Assembly: GCF_004353915.1 (NCBI RefSeq)
Contig: NZ_SMRP01000013.1
Location: 1 to 59,101, forward strand
Length of the DNA stretch: 59,101 nt
Source of the DNA: Paraburkholderia silviterrae
Lineage (GTDB): Bacteria; Pseudomonadota; Gammaproteobacteria; Burkholderiales; Burkholderiaceae
Direction: 5' to 3'
Position 1 is the first letter of the stretch. Every line of letters starts with the position of its first letter. Positions 16,944 through 25,128 of this stretch are shown here, piece by piece. The notes under the pieces were generated by a model. The model saw only the letters and a program-made list of their open reading frames with translations. It had not been told where the DNA came from and did not search any database. Made by a program: the position numbers and the translations under genes.

Positions 16944-18086
16944 ATGTCAACAATCACAGGGATCAAACAAATCGCTTCCCGACTTGGTACGGGCATGGGC
17001 TATAAGGCGACCAAGAAGGTAAATAATCAACTTGCAAATCACGAAACGCTTTTAAAGCGGTTATTGGGTAATAAGTGGTCTCATTGTCCGCCTGGAAAAT
17101 TCACTCCCGATTGGCTTGACAAATTGCCGACCCGTAATCTCCTGTTTTCCTTGAATCTGGATCCCGCAGGCGACGACGATATCGGTGCTGTGATGCCATC
17201 TTGTGTCGTGCAACGCACGCTTGCAATGATGTCGACTATCAATGACCTGTTTGCTATTCATTCCGCATCGACACCAATGGAATTCGACGGTTCCGTCGAT
17301 TTATTGGCTCCGATCGATGTGGCGCCAAAGTATTGGAGCGATAGTCAGGTTTTGATACTCCCCCGTACCTATCGAAACCAGATCAACTCGGTTCCAGTGA
17401 TGCAGCAGCAAGCCGCCTTGAACGTGGCGCTATTGGCTTATAGCCGCCTTCATCCGGAAAGCGAAATAGCACAATTGGCCAATGCTTATGGAATGGGAGT
17501 AGGTAAAAGGTGGGAAGACCTGAACAGCCTGGTTTTCGCTGGACCGGCACTGAATACCGTGTTCTCCCAAGCTGGGCTGGTACATCTGATGGGCGATGTC
17601 CCCGCTGTCGTGGTCGAAGAATTTGCTCCGTTGCTCACTCAACAGAAACGGCCGCTGGCGCCAGAGGAGATCATCAAGGGCATCGAGTTGGTTGGCGGTG
17701 CGGCCGCGCTTGCCGCGTCCGCAGCCAGGGGAGCGGCCAAGAGTAGCCGCGAATTCGCGATCTCAGTGGAAAAGAGCTTTTCCCCTCAGTACGGCTTGAC
17801 CGGGATGCAGGCGGCGAAATGGTTCTTGAGTACCGAGGCCATCAATGGTGCGGTCGAACAGCGTGATAGGTATGTCGCCGATGCTCTTTATGAGTTTCTG
17901 CTTGCGCAGAAGACAAATGTGAGCCATCAAGACATCTTCGATTCGCTGCAACGTGGCAGTAAGGCAGCGGCGAGGGAGGCGAAAGACGTAGAAGCGCTCG
18001 CCCTCGCAACGACAGACCAGTTTGCCGAAGAAAACTTGGAGTTGGCCAGGAAGCGGGCGGATACCAGCGACCAACTGTTGAGTTGA
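16944..18086 (+). CDS. Orphan protein of unknown function, atypical composition
   Basis: I do not recognise this 380-residue protein. It has no signal peptide and no clear transmembrane helix; a Gly/Ala-rich hydrophobic stretch (VGGAAALAASAARGAA) lies near residue 255. The first 50 residues are basic (TKKVNNQLANHETLLKRLL), the middle has VLILPRTYRNQINSVP, and the C-terminal 60 residues are charged and probably coiled-coil (EAKDVEALALATTDQFAEEN). GGAG five bases upstream supports ATG 16944. Codon use is visibly less GC-biased than in all neighbours (many AAT, GTT, TTG, CAA codons), which suggests recent transfer. It lies between a terminator and a convergent operon, so it is monocistronic. Confidence 0.8.
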   Translation: MSTITGIKQIASRLGTGMGYKATKKVNNQLANHETLLKRLLGNKWSHCPPGKFTPDWLDKLPTRNLLFSLNLDPAGDDDIGAVMPSCVVQRTLAMMSTINDLFAIHSASTPMEFDGSVDLLAPIDVAPKYWSDSQVLILPRTYRNQINSVPVMQQQAALNVALLAYSRLHPESEIAQLANAYGMGVGKRWEDLNSLVFAGPALNTVFSQAGLVHLMGDVPAVVVEEFAPLLTQQKRPLAPEEIIKGIELVGGAAALAASAARGAAKSSREFAISVEKSFSPQYGLTGMQAAKWFLSTEAINGAVEQRDRYVADALYEFLLAQKTNVSHQDIFDSLQRGSKAAAREAKDVEALALATTDQFAEENLELARKRADTSDQLLS

Positions 18087-18211
18087 TTGACAGGGGCAAT
18101 GAGCTTTCCCTGAAGCTTCGGCTTTCGGCAAGTCGCAAATGAACTCGACCCAGAGGAAGGAAAGCAGCACTGCCGCCACCCGCGCAAACCGGGCCGAAAC
18201 CCGGTCCCTCG

Positions 18212-20476
18212 TCACGCTTCAATCAGCTTCCTCAGCGCATCGCCCGAGAGCGGCATGTCGCGCACGCGCTTGCCGGTGGCATCGAGAATGGCATTGCCGA
18301 GCGCGCCCGCCGTGGGCCCCATCGATCCCTCGGCCACGCCGAGGAACGGCGCGCCCGGCCGGTCGATCAAATGCACCTCGATGCTCCTGGGCACCGACGA
18401 ATAGCGCAGGATCGGATACGTGCCCCAATCGAAACTGCGAATGCGGCTCGTGTCGTAGCGCAGCTCCTCGTGCAGGGTCCAACTCGCCGACTGCACAATG
18501 CCGCCTTCGATCTGGTTGCGCAAGCCGTCGGGATTCACGATCTGGCCTGAATCGACGGCGGCGACTGCGCGTTCGAGCGTAACCTGTCCCGTCTCCGGCT
18601 CGACCGAGATTTCCACGGCGAGGGCCACATAGGCCATCAGGTTCTTGTACTTCGCGAACGCGAAGCCCACGCCGCGGTTGCGCGTGCGCGGCGGCCGCGG
18701 CCAACCGAACTGTTTTGCCGCCAGCGCGATCACATCCTTCGCGCGCGGATCATCCATATGGCGCAGCCGGAACTCGACCGGGTCGATGCCGGCCATGTGC
18801 GCGAGATCGTCCATCGTGCTCTCGATCGCAAACACGTTGGTGTGCGCGCCGAGCGAGCGCATCGCCGAGGTCTGCAAGGGCATCGTCGGCGAGAAGTTGT
18901 TCATCACCTCGATGTTGGGCAGCGTGTAGAGCGGAATCCCGTTGCGGTCGCCGCCGCCCTCGGGTTGCGGCATCGGCGTGGAAGGCGCGGAAACGAAGGG
19001 CTTTTCGAGCATGCGCGCGGGCAAGAGGCGCCCCGCGTTGACGATGCGCTCGTTGTGCGAGCTGCTCCAGAGCGCGTATTGCCAGTCCACGATGCGCCCG
19101 CCCGCGTCGATCGATGCCTTCACCTCCGTCACCATCGCGGGCGTGAAGTGGTCCCACGTATGCTCCTGCTCGCGCATCCATTGCACGCGGACCGGATGCC
19201 CCGGCATGGCGGCGGCGATCAGCGCGGCGTGGGCGGCAACGTCATCGGCGCCGTTGTGGCCATAGCAGCCGGAACCCTCGGTGTGGATGCAGCGGACGTT
19301 TTCCTTCGGCATCGACAGCATTTCGGCCAGCGCGTCGCGCAGCGGGTAGACGCCCTGCGAGTGGGTCCAGACCGTGAGCTGGGCGCCGTCGAGGTGCGCG
19401 ACCGAGCAGGACGGCCCGATCGAGCCGTGCATCAAATAGCGCTTGATGAACCGCGCGTTGAGCGTCTTCACGGCGGGCGCGGCAGGCGCATGGTGATCCG
19501 CGATCTTGATCTGCTGCGTGCAAAGCGGCTTGAGATCTCGATGCACGGTGGCGGGATCGGGCAGTGCGCGTCCCGGCGACCATTGACTGCTGGCCGCAAG
19601 CGCGCGCTGTGCGACCACGGCTTGCCATTCCCCTTGCGCCACCACGGCCAGCATGCTGCCGTCGCGCACGATCTTGAGCACGCCCGGCATCTTCATGATG
19701 GCGGCTTCGTCGTAGCCCTGGAGCTTCGCCTCGTACACGGGCGGCATGACAACGCGCGCGTGCAGCATGCCCGGCAACTGCATGTCATGCACATAGCTCA
19801 CACCGCCCGTGACCTTCGAAGGGATGTCGAGGCGCGGCATCGGCGTGCCGATCGTGCGGAACGTCTTTGGGTCCTTGAGCGGCGAGCTGGGCGTCGCATT
19901 GCGATGGAGATCGACGAGGCCGACTGCCTCGCCGTAGCTCATCGTGCGGCCGTCCTGGGCGCGGATCACGGCGTCGTTGGCGCTGAGCGTGGCGGCGTCC
20001 ACGCCGAAGTGCTGCGCGGCGGCATCGACGAGCAGCCCGCGCACCTGCGCGGCCGCGTTGAGCAGCGCGCTGCCGCTATCGGCGATGGTATGGCTGCCGG
20101 CCGTGAGCCCTTCGTCGGGCGAGGCGCCCGTGTCGGCGGTGAGGAAGGTGATGAGCGATGGCGCCATGTCCAGCTCTTCGGCCGCGACCTGAAGCAGCGC
20201 CGTACGCACGCCCGTGCCCAGCTCCACCTTGCCGGTGAAGACGGTGACCTTGCCTGCGGGCGTGATCTTGATCCACGCGTCGAGCAGCGGATTGGTCTTG
20301 AGGCTGCCGGCAAGCGTCTGGGTGGCCTTCGCTACGTGCACGGCCGCGCCTTCGTCGGCGATCACTTCCTGGGCCAGCGCGTCCGCGCCCTTGACCATGC
20401 TGAACGCCACGAACAGCGCGCCCGAGATCATGAAGCGCCGGCGGCCCTCGTCGATGAAATCGTCTTGTTCGCTCAT
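18212..20476 (-). CDS. Molybdopterin-binding large subunit of an IorB-like aldehyde/heterocycle oxidoreductase
   Basis: The 754-residue protein starts with a Tat-type leader (EGRRRFMISGALFVAFSM). It has the xanthine-dehydrogenase-family molybdopterin domains and the C-terminal GAPFLGVAEGSMGPTAGA with the conserved catalytic Glu. This single-polypeptide layout resembles isoquinoline 1-oxidoreductase beta subunits and periplasmic aldehyde dehydrogenases. Its ATG overlaps the stop of the 2Fe-2S gene (20473-20476), and that gene overlaps the cytochrome gene in the same way. Together they form a periplasm-facing, cytochrome c-linked hydroxylase or aldehyde oxidase. Mo-cofactor cytosine-dinucleotide use is expected from the family. 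The substrate is unknown. Confidence 0.9.
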   Translation of the reverse strand: MSEQDDFIDEGRRRFMISGALFVAFSMVKGADALAQEVIADEGAAVHVAKATQTLAGSLKTNPLLDAWIKITPAGKVTVFTGKVELGTGVRTALLQVAAEELDMAPSLITFLTADTGASPDEGLTAGSHTIADSGSALLNAAAQVRGLLVDAAAQHFGVDAATLSANDAVIRAQDGRTMSYGEAVGLVDLHRNATPSSPLKDPKTFRTIGTPMPRLDIPSKVTGGVSYVHDMQLPGMLHARVVMPPVYEAKLQGYDEAAIMKMPGVLKIVRDGSMLAVVAQGEWQAVVAQRALAASSQWSPGRALPDPATVHRDLKPLCTQQIKIADHHAPAAPAVKTLNARFIKRYLMHGSIGPSCSVAHLDGAQLTVWTHSQGVYPLRDALAEMLSMPKENVRCIHTEGSGCYGHNGADDVAAHAALIAAAMPGHPVRVQWMREQEHTWDHFTPAMVTEVKASIDAGGRIVDWQYALWSSSHNERIVNAGRLLPARMLEKPFVSAPSTPMPQPEGGGDRNGIPLYTLPNIEVMNNFSPTMPLQTSAMRSLGAHTNVFAIESTMDDLAHMAGIDPVEFRLRHMDDPRAKDVIALAAKQFGWPRPPRTRNRGVGFAFAKYKNLMAYVALAVEISVEPETGQVTLERAVAAVDSGQIVNPDGLRNQIEGGIVQSASWTLHEELRYDTSRIRSFDWGTYPILRYSSVPRSIEVHLIDRPGAPFLGVAEGSMGPTAGALGNAILDATGKRVRDMPLSGDALRKLIEA

Positions 20477-21021
20477 GATGCGCTCTTTGCGGCGATGGCG
20501 GCGGCGTTGACGGGTTGCGCGGACGGCATAGCGGACGCCGCAGCGGCCACACTAGCGCCCTGCGGTGCGGGCATGCCCGCGACTTCGCGGATCGCCGCAA
20601 GAATGCGCATGTGCGTGCCGCAACGGCAAAGGTTGGGCTCCATGTGCGCGCGCAGCTCCTGCTCGGTGGGATGCGGGTTGTGGTCGAGCAGCGACTGCGC
20701 GCGCATGATCATGCCGGCGATGCAGTAGCCGCACTGAGCCGCTTGATGCTTGATGAACGACTGCTGCAGCGCGCCCGGATGCTGGGCGTTGCCGAGGCTC
20801 TCGAGCGTGCGCACGCGCCGCGCGCCAATCGCGCTCACCGGCACGAGGCAGGAGAACGTCGCTTCGCCGTCCACGATGACGGTGCAGGCGCCGCATTGGC
20901 CGAGCCCGCAACCGAACTTCGCGCCGTGCAGCTTGAGATCGTTGCGCAGCGCATAGAGCAGCGGCGTTGACGGATCGATGTCGAGCGCGTGCTGCACCCC
21001 GTTGACGTTCAGTGTGATCAT
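20473..21021 (-). CDS. 2Fe-2S small subunit of the molybdopterin oxidoreductase (IorA/CoxS-like)
   Basis: This 182-residue protein has the plant-type ferredoxin cluster Cys38, Cys43, Cys46 and Cys58 (FGCGLGQCGACTVIVDGEATFSC pattern) and the second all-helical cluster Cys97, Cys100, Cys132 and Cys134 (CGYC, then CRCG). It passes electrons from the molybdenum centre to the cytochrome c subunit. A 28-residue Ala-rich tail (QGASVAAAASAMPSAQ) exceeds the usual family length. It is translationally coupled on both sides by ATGA overlaps. It has no signal peptide, so it would hitch-hike through the Tat system with the large subunit. Confidence 0.92.
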   Translation of the reverse strand: MITLNVNGVQHALDIDPSTPLLYALRNDLKLHGAKFGCGLGQCGACTVIVDGEATFSCLVPVSAIGARRVRTLESLGNAQHPGALQQSFIKHQAAQCGYCIAGMIMRAQSLLDHNPHPTEQELRAHMEPNLCRCGTHMRILAAIREVAGMPAPQGASVAAAASAMPSAQPVNAAAIAAKSAS

Positions 21022-22361
21022 TGCGCGCTGTCCTCCTTTCTGAGCGTGGCGACCAGTGGCTCTGCGTCGGGCCAGGCGGGTCTTGTCGAGTAGGCGCCGC
21101 GCACGTAGGCCACGAGGTCGGCGACGTCGCGGTCGTTGTAGATGCCGGAGAACGCGGGCATGTAGTTCATCGAATCTTCGCCGTGCCAGGTAATGCCGTT
21201 GAGGATCATCTGGACCGCGTTGCGTGGCGTTTGCCCGTTGACCGCCGTGCTGAACGCGAGCGTGGGACGCTCGCCGATCACCTGCATCGGCGAGCCGGTG
21301 CCGTGGCATTGCGCACACGACGCGTTGAACAGCACGGCGCCGCGCTGTTCGGCGGGCGTGGCTTCGCGCGCCGCGACGCGCTCGACAGCGGCGCTGGCCG
21401 GCGGAGCGCCCTCTGGCGACGCGCTCTTTGACGGCGCGCCCTGTGGCGGAGCGCCCTCTGGCGGCGTGGCCTTTTGCAGCGAGAGGATATAGGTGGCTAT
21501 CGCCTCGACGTCTTCCACCGGGACTGTCGCGAGGTCGCGCGTGACCGGCAGCATCGGGCCTGCGGCGGCGCCATGCTCGGAGGCGCGTCCGGTGCGCAGG
21601 TAGGTGACGAGCTGCTCCTTCGTCCACGGCTTGGCCGCGGCGTCGAGCTGGTTCAGCGGCGGCGCTTCCCAGCCATCCACGACGCCGCCGTCGAACGCGT
21701 GTCCCGCCTTCTCGCCGCCGATCGCATTGAGCGGCGAATGGCACGACGCGCAGTGGCCGAGGCCATCGACGAGCAGCTTGCCGCGGCTCAACTGGGCGTC
21801 TTGCGAGGCGTCCGCTTCGCGCGGGCCCGAGCGCAGGAACAGCAGGTTCCAGAAGGCGAGCGGAGGCCTGAAGTTCAGCGGAAAGATCAACTGATTGGCC
21901 GGCGCGCTGGCGTGCACGGGCTCGCGGCTCATCAGGTACGCGTAGGCCGCAGAGATGTCGTGGTCGGAGATGCGCGTGAAATGCACGTAGGGAAACGCGG
22001 GGTAGAGCAGATGCCCATCGCGCGAGACGCCTTCGCGCACGGCGCGCGCGAAGGCCGCCTCGGACCAGGTGCCGATACCCGTCTGCGGGTCGGGCGTGAT
22101 GTTGGTCGCGAAGATCGTGCCGAACGGCGTCTTGAGCGGCAAGCCGCCCGCGAACGGGCGCCCGTCCTTCGCGGTGTGGCACACGATGCAGTCGCCGAGC
22201 GCGACCACGCGCGCGCCTTCGCGTTTGAGATCGCCGTCGAAGCTGTCCGGCGACGGCGTTGCGATGGGCGCGATGGCGGGCTTGTAGATGAGGGCCGAGG
22301 CGACAGCGAGACCCGCGATGACAACCACCGCCGCGCCGATCCAGATACGTCTTCGATTCAT
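21018..22361 (-). CDS. Tri-haem cytochrome c subunit of the membrane-bound dehydrogenase
   Basis: This 447-residue protein has an N-terminal membrane anchor or signal (RRRIWIGAAVVVIAGLAV) and three CxxCH haem-c motifs: CIVCH (58-62), CASCH (near 202) and CAQCH (near 350). This is the layout of cytochrome subunits of gluconate/aldehyde dehydrogenases. It should accept electrons from the 2Fe-2S subunit and feed the respiratory chain. Between haems two and three is a Pro/Ala/Ser linker made of imperfect repeats (PPEGAPPQGAPSKSASPEG), encoded by tandem 12-15 bp units around 21400-21470. It lies 19 bp downstream of the MFS gene, so all four genes probably share a promoter. Confidence 0.92.
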   Translation of the reverse strand: MNRRRIWIGAAVVVIAGLAVASALIYKPAIAPIATPSPDSFDGDLKREGARVVALGDCIVCHTAKDGRPFAGGLPLKTPFGTIFATNITPDPQTGIGTWSEAAFARAVREGVSRDGHLLYPAFPYVHFTRISDHDISAAYAYLMSREPVHASAPANQLIFPLNFRPPLAFWNLLFLRSGPREADASQDAQLSRGKLLVDGLGHCASCHSPLNAIGGEKAGHAFDGGVVDGWEAPPLNQLDAAAKPWTKEQLVTYLRTGRASEHGAAAGPMLPVTRDLATVPVEDVEAIATYILSLQKATPPEGAPPQGAPSKSASPEGAPPASAAVERVAAREATPAEQRGAVLFNASCAQCHGTGSPMQVIGERPTLAFSTAVNGQTPRNAVQMILNGITWHGEDSMNYMPAFSGIYNDRDVADLVAYVRGAYSTRPAWPDAEPLVATLRKEDSAQ

Positions 22362-22380
22362 GTGTGCTCCCGAGGCGGGA

Positions 22381-23595
22381 TCAGGCCTTGCCGTGCGCGT
22401 GCGGCCGGCCGATCAACAGAAAATGTACGAACGAGATGAGCGGGAAGGCCAGCGCCACGCTCGCCACGAGCGTCCAGCCGCCGTGCTCGTAGAGCGTGCT
22501 CGCGAGCGCCGAGCCAATCGCGCCGCCCACGAAGATGCTCGTCATGTAGAGCGCATTGAGGCGGCCGCGGCTGGGCGCATGCAGTGCGTAGATCTCGCGC
22601 TGGCCGAGGACCATGTTCATCTGCACGGCGAAGTCCAGCACGATGCCCGTGACGACGAGGCCATACACGCCGAAGGCCGGATGGAGGAGCGCGGGTGCGA
22701 ACGACAGCGCGCCGGCGAGCAGGGCGATGAAGGTGGCCCGCACGGAGTGGCCCGCATCCGCGAGACGGCCCGCGACCGGCGCGGACGTGGCGCCGATGGC
22801 GCCCACCAGCGCAAAGAGCGCGATGGCCGACTGCGACAGGCCGTAGTGGCGCGTGAGCTCGATGGGCACGGCGGTCCAGAACAGGCTGAACGAGCCGAAC
22901 ATCAGCCCTTGATAGAGCGCGCGATGGCGCAGCACCGGCATCGTGCGCACGAGATGCAGCAGCGAGCCGATCAGCTCGAAATAGGTCGCCTTGTGCTCGG
23001 GCTGGCGCGGCGGAATCGTCAGGGCGAGGATGCTCGTGACGAGCGCCATCAGCACGGCGGCGGCGGCGAACACGAAGCGCCAGCCGAAGTGGTCCGCGAC
23101 GAGGCTCGAGATCGGGCGCGCGAGCAGGATGCCGAGCAGCAGGCCGCTCATGATCGTGCCGACGATGCGCCCGCGCGCATGGTCCGGCGCGAGGTGCGCG
23201 GCAAGCGGGATGAGGATCTGCACGGCCACGGAGCTAAAGCCGATCAGAAACGACAGCGCGAGAAACCAGCCCGGCCCATGCGCGAGCGAGGCGGCGCCGA
23301 GACTCGCGATCGACACGAGCGCGGTCGTGACCATGAGCTTGCGGTTTTCGAGCAGATCGCCGAGCGGCACGATGAAGAACAGGCCGAGCGCATAGCCGAT
23401 CTGCGTGAGCGCGACGATCAGGCTCGCCGAGCCGGCGGACATGTGCAGCGACGGGCCGATCAATTCGGTGATCGGCTGCGCGTAGTACAGGTTCGCGACG
23501 ATCGCGCCGCAACTGAACGCGAACAGCGCGATGAGGCCCTGGGTGAGCTTGACGGCGTGCTTCTTGCCGCCAACCGTGCTCGAGGGAGTGGACAT
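22381..23595 (-). CDS. MFS transporter (DHA1-type, 12 TM)
   Basis: The 404-residue transporter has about 12 hydrophobic helices and the MFS A-like motif between TM2 and TM3 (GDLLENRKLMV), with a related GRLADAG loop in the second half. The start at 23595 follows AAGGAG by five bases. It is the first gene of the minus-strand operon with the molybdenum oxidoreductase and is divergent from a LysR regulator across 457 bp. It may import the substrate or export the product of that enzyme; its sequence branch (YnfM-like) is often annotated as drug efflux. Direction and substrate are not decidable from sequence. Confidence 0.88.
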   Translation of the reverse strand: MSTPSSTVGGKKHAVKLTQGLIALFAFSCGAIVANLYYAQPITELIGPSLHMSAGSASLIVALTQIGYALGLFFIVPLGDLLENRKLMVTTALVSIASLGAASLAHGPGWFLALSFLIGFSSVAVQILIPLAAHLAPDHARGRIVGTIMSGLLLGILLARPISSLVADHFGWRFVFAAAAVLMALVTSILALTIPPRQPEHKATYFELIGSLLHLVRTMPVLRHRALYQGLMFGSFSLFWTAVPIELTRHYGLSQSAIALFALVGAIGATSAPVAGRLADAGHSVRATFIALLAGALSFAPALLHPAFGVYGLVVTGIVLDFAVQMNMVLGQREIYALHAPSRGRLNALYMTSIFVGGAIGSALASTLYEHGGWTLVASVALAFPLISFVHFLLIGRPHAHGKA

Positions 23596-24052
23596 GATGG
23601 CTCCTTGAACGATGAGGTCACTGTGGCGGGGTGGCCCGGCCGATGCTGCGGCGCGCCGGGTTGGTTCGGCTGCAACCGCGACCGGGGCCACGCCCCCGCG
23701 ACACCGGTACGCCGGCCGCCGGACCGCCGGAAACGCTGGTGCGATGTCGATTGCGCAAAGCTTAGGCATCGTCGAGCGCGGGCGGAATCCATCCGTGGCG
23801 CAATCGCCCGTTGCCTGCTGCGCAACGTATTGAAGATCGCCCGCCCGCCCGCCCGTCCAGCCTGCCGGGCGCGAGCGCACGCCGTGGCCCCGTGGCGGCT
23901 CGCGTTGCCGCGCCAGGTTTTACGCCGCGCTTGCAGGTCCGCATGCATTCGCAATGCTGGAAGACTGTCATGGCGCGCCTGAAAAGTCTTGAATTCGGCC
24001 TTTAATTTTGGGGCGGTCTTCCCGCGCGGGCCGCGCTGGCATAATCGCGCTC
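23596..24052. promoter_or_regulatory. Divergent promoter region between MFS operon and LysR gene
   Basis: This 457-bp stretch has no convincing gene on either strand. Three GCGCAA boxes stand out near 23751-23832 (GATTGCGCAAAG, GTGGCGCAATCG, CTGCGCAACG). They could be LysR half-sites, because the regulator gene starts here and faces right. A CCCGCCCGCCCGCCCG run lies near 23840. No -35/-10 pair is convincing. Confidence 0.4.
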
Positions 24053-24970
24053 ATGGACAAGCTTCTCGCGCTCAATACGCTGCTCGAAGTCGCCGACGCG
24101 GGCGGCTTCGCCAAAGCCGCCCAGCGCCTGGGCGTGGCGACCTCGTCGGTCACGCGCCTGATGGACGCCCTCGAAGCCTCGCTCGGCACGGCGCTGCTCA
24201 CACGCACGCCGCGCCGCGTCAGCCTGACCGACGCGGGGGCGGCCTACGTGGAGCAGATCTCCAAGGTGCTCGACGACCTCGCGCAAGCCGACGAAAGCGT
24301 GCTCGACAGCGGCGACGTCCCGGCCGGCGCATTGCGCATCACCGTGCCCTCCGTCTATAACCGCATCGTGCTCGCACCGCATCTCGCGGCGTATCTGCGC
24401 GAATACCCGCGCGTGGCCCTCGACGTCGTGGTCACGGATCACTTCGTGGACCTGGCCATCGAGCGCATCGACATTGCCGTGCGCATCGGACTGCCGGCGG
24501 GCGACCCCAATCTCATCGTGAAGAAGCTCGCCGACAACCCGCGTTGCGTCGTCGCGAGCCACGACTATCTCGAACGCGCGGGCATGCCGCGGCATCCCGC
24601 CGAGCTCGCGGAGCACGAATGCGTGCGCATCGCCTACGGCGGCAGCTATCGCGCGCGCCAGGTCTGGACGTTCGCGCGCGGTGAGATCGAGGAGAAGGTC
24701 AACGTGCGCGGCCGCCTCATCTCCAACAACCTCGACATGCTGCTGGAAGCGGTGCTGGCGGGCCAGGGGCTCGCGCTGCTGCCCGCCTGGCTCGTGAGCG
24801 CGCACGTCCAGTCGGGCCGCCTGATGCATTGCTTTGCCGATTGGCGGGTGACGCCGCATAACGCCGACGCCGTCGCCTATGCGGCGTATCTCCCCAACCG
24901 GCGCCATTCGACCAAGGTGCGTGCCCTGCTCCAGTTCCTCGAAGCGCGGGTGGGGCAGACGCTCGCCTAG
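24053..24970 (+). CDS. LysR-family transcriptional regulator
   Basis: This 305-residue protein has the LysR helix-turn-helix at the N-terminus (LEVADAGGFAKAAQRLGVATSSVTRLMDALE) and an effector-binding domain ending near residue 295. The ATG at 24053 was chosen to match the family N-terminus, MDKLLALNTLLEV; the upstream extension is non-coding. It is a paralogue of the regulator at 3153-4058. It is divergent from the MFS/molybdenum oxidoreductase operon, which is its likely target. It is convergent with the efflux MFS gene, with 158 bp between them. Confidence 0.9.
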   Translation: MDKLLALNTLLEVADAGGFAKAAQRLGVATSSVTRLMDALEASLGTALLTRTPRRVSLTDAGAAYVEQISKVLDDLAQADESVLDSGDVPAGALRITVPSVYNRIVLAPHLAAYLREYPRVALDVVVTDHFVDLAIERIDIAVRIGLPAGDPNLIVKKLADNPRCVVASHDYLERAGMPRHPAELAEHECVRIAYGGSYRARQVWTFARGEIEEKVNVRGRLISNNLDMLLEAVLAGQGLALLPAWLVSAHVQSGRLMHCFADWRVTPHNADAVAYAAYLPNRRHSTKVRALLQFLEARVGQTLA

Positions 24971-25012
24971 GGCCTGTCATTTGCGTGTGCAAGCCCTAAG
25001 CCCGCGCGCGAA

Positions 25013-25027
25013 TTCAGAACAATTCAG
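25013..25027 (+). repeat. 15-bp direct repeat flanking the efflux cassette, left copy
   Basis: TTCAGAACAATTCAG occurs here and, in the same orientation, at 29387-29401. The two copies lie in intergenic DNA on either side of the MFS, adaptor and outer-membrane factor genes. Each copy is itself TTCAG-AACAA-TTCAG. It could be a cassette boundary, a regulator site or chance. Confidence 0.4.
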
Positions 25028-25128
25028 ATGCGCTTAATGTGCACACGCGCCGCGTGCTGTCACTATGAAGGGCCGCGTTGCATGCGCGCATTGAATGATC
25101 CCATTGCACGACCCCATGTCGCGCGGCG

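Noticed and set aside
18187..18204. Hairpin ACCGGG-CCGAAA-CCCGGT as terminator of the Mo subunit gene
   Set aside because: Only a 6-bp stem with a poor U-tract; not strong enough to list as a terminator.
24969..24999. TAGGGC...GCCCTA dyad after the LysR gene as terminator
   Set aside because: The loop is long, the stem short, and no U-tract follows.
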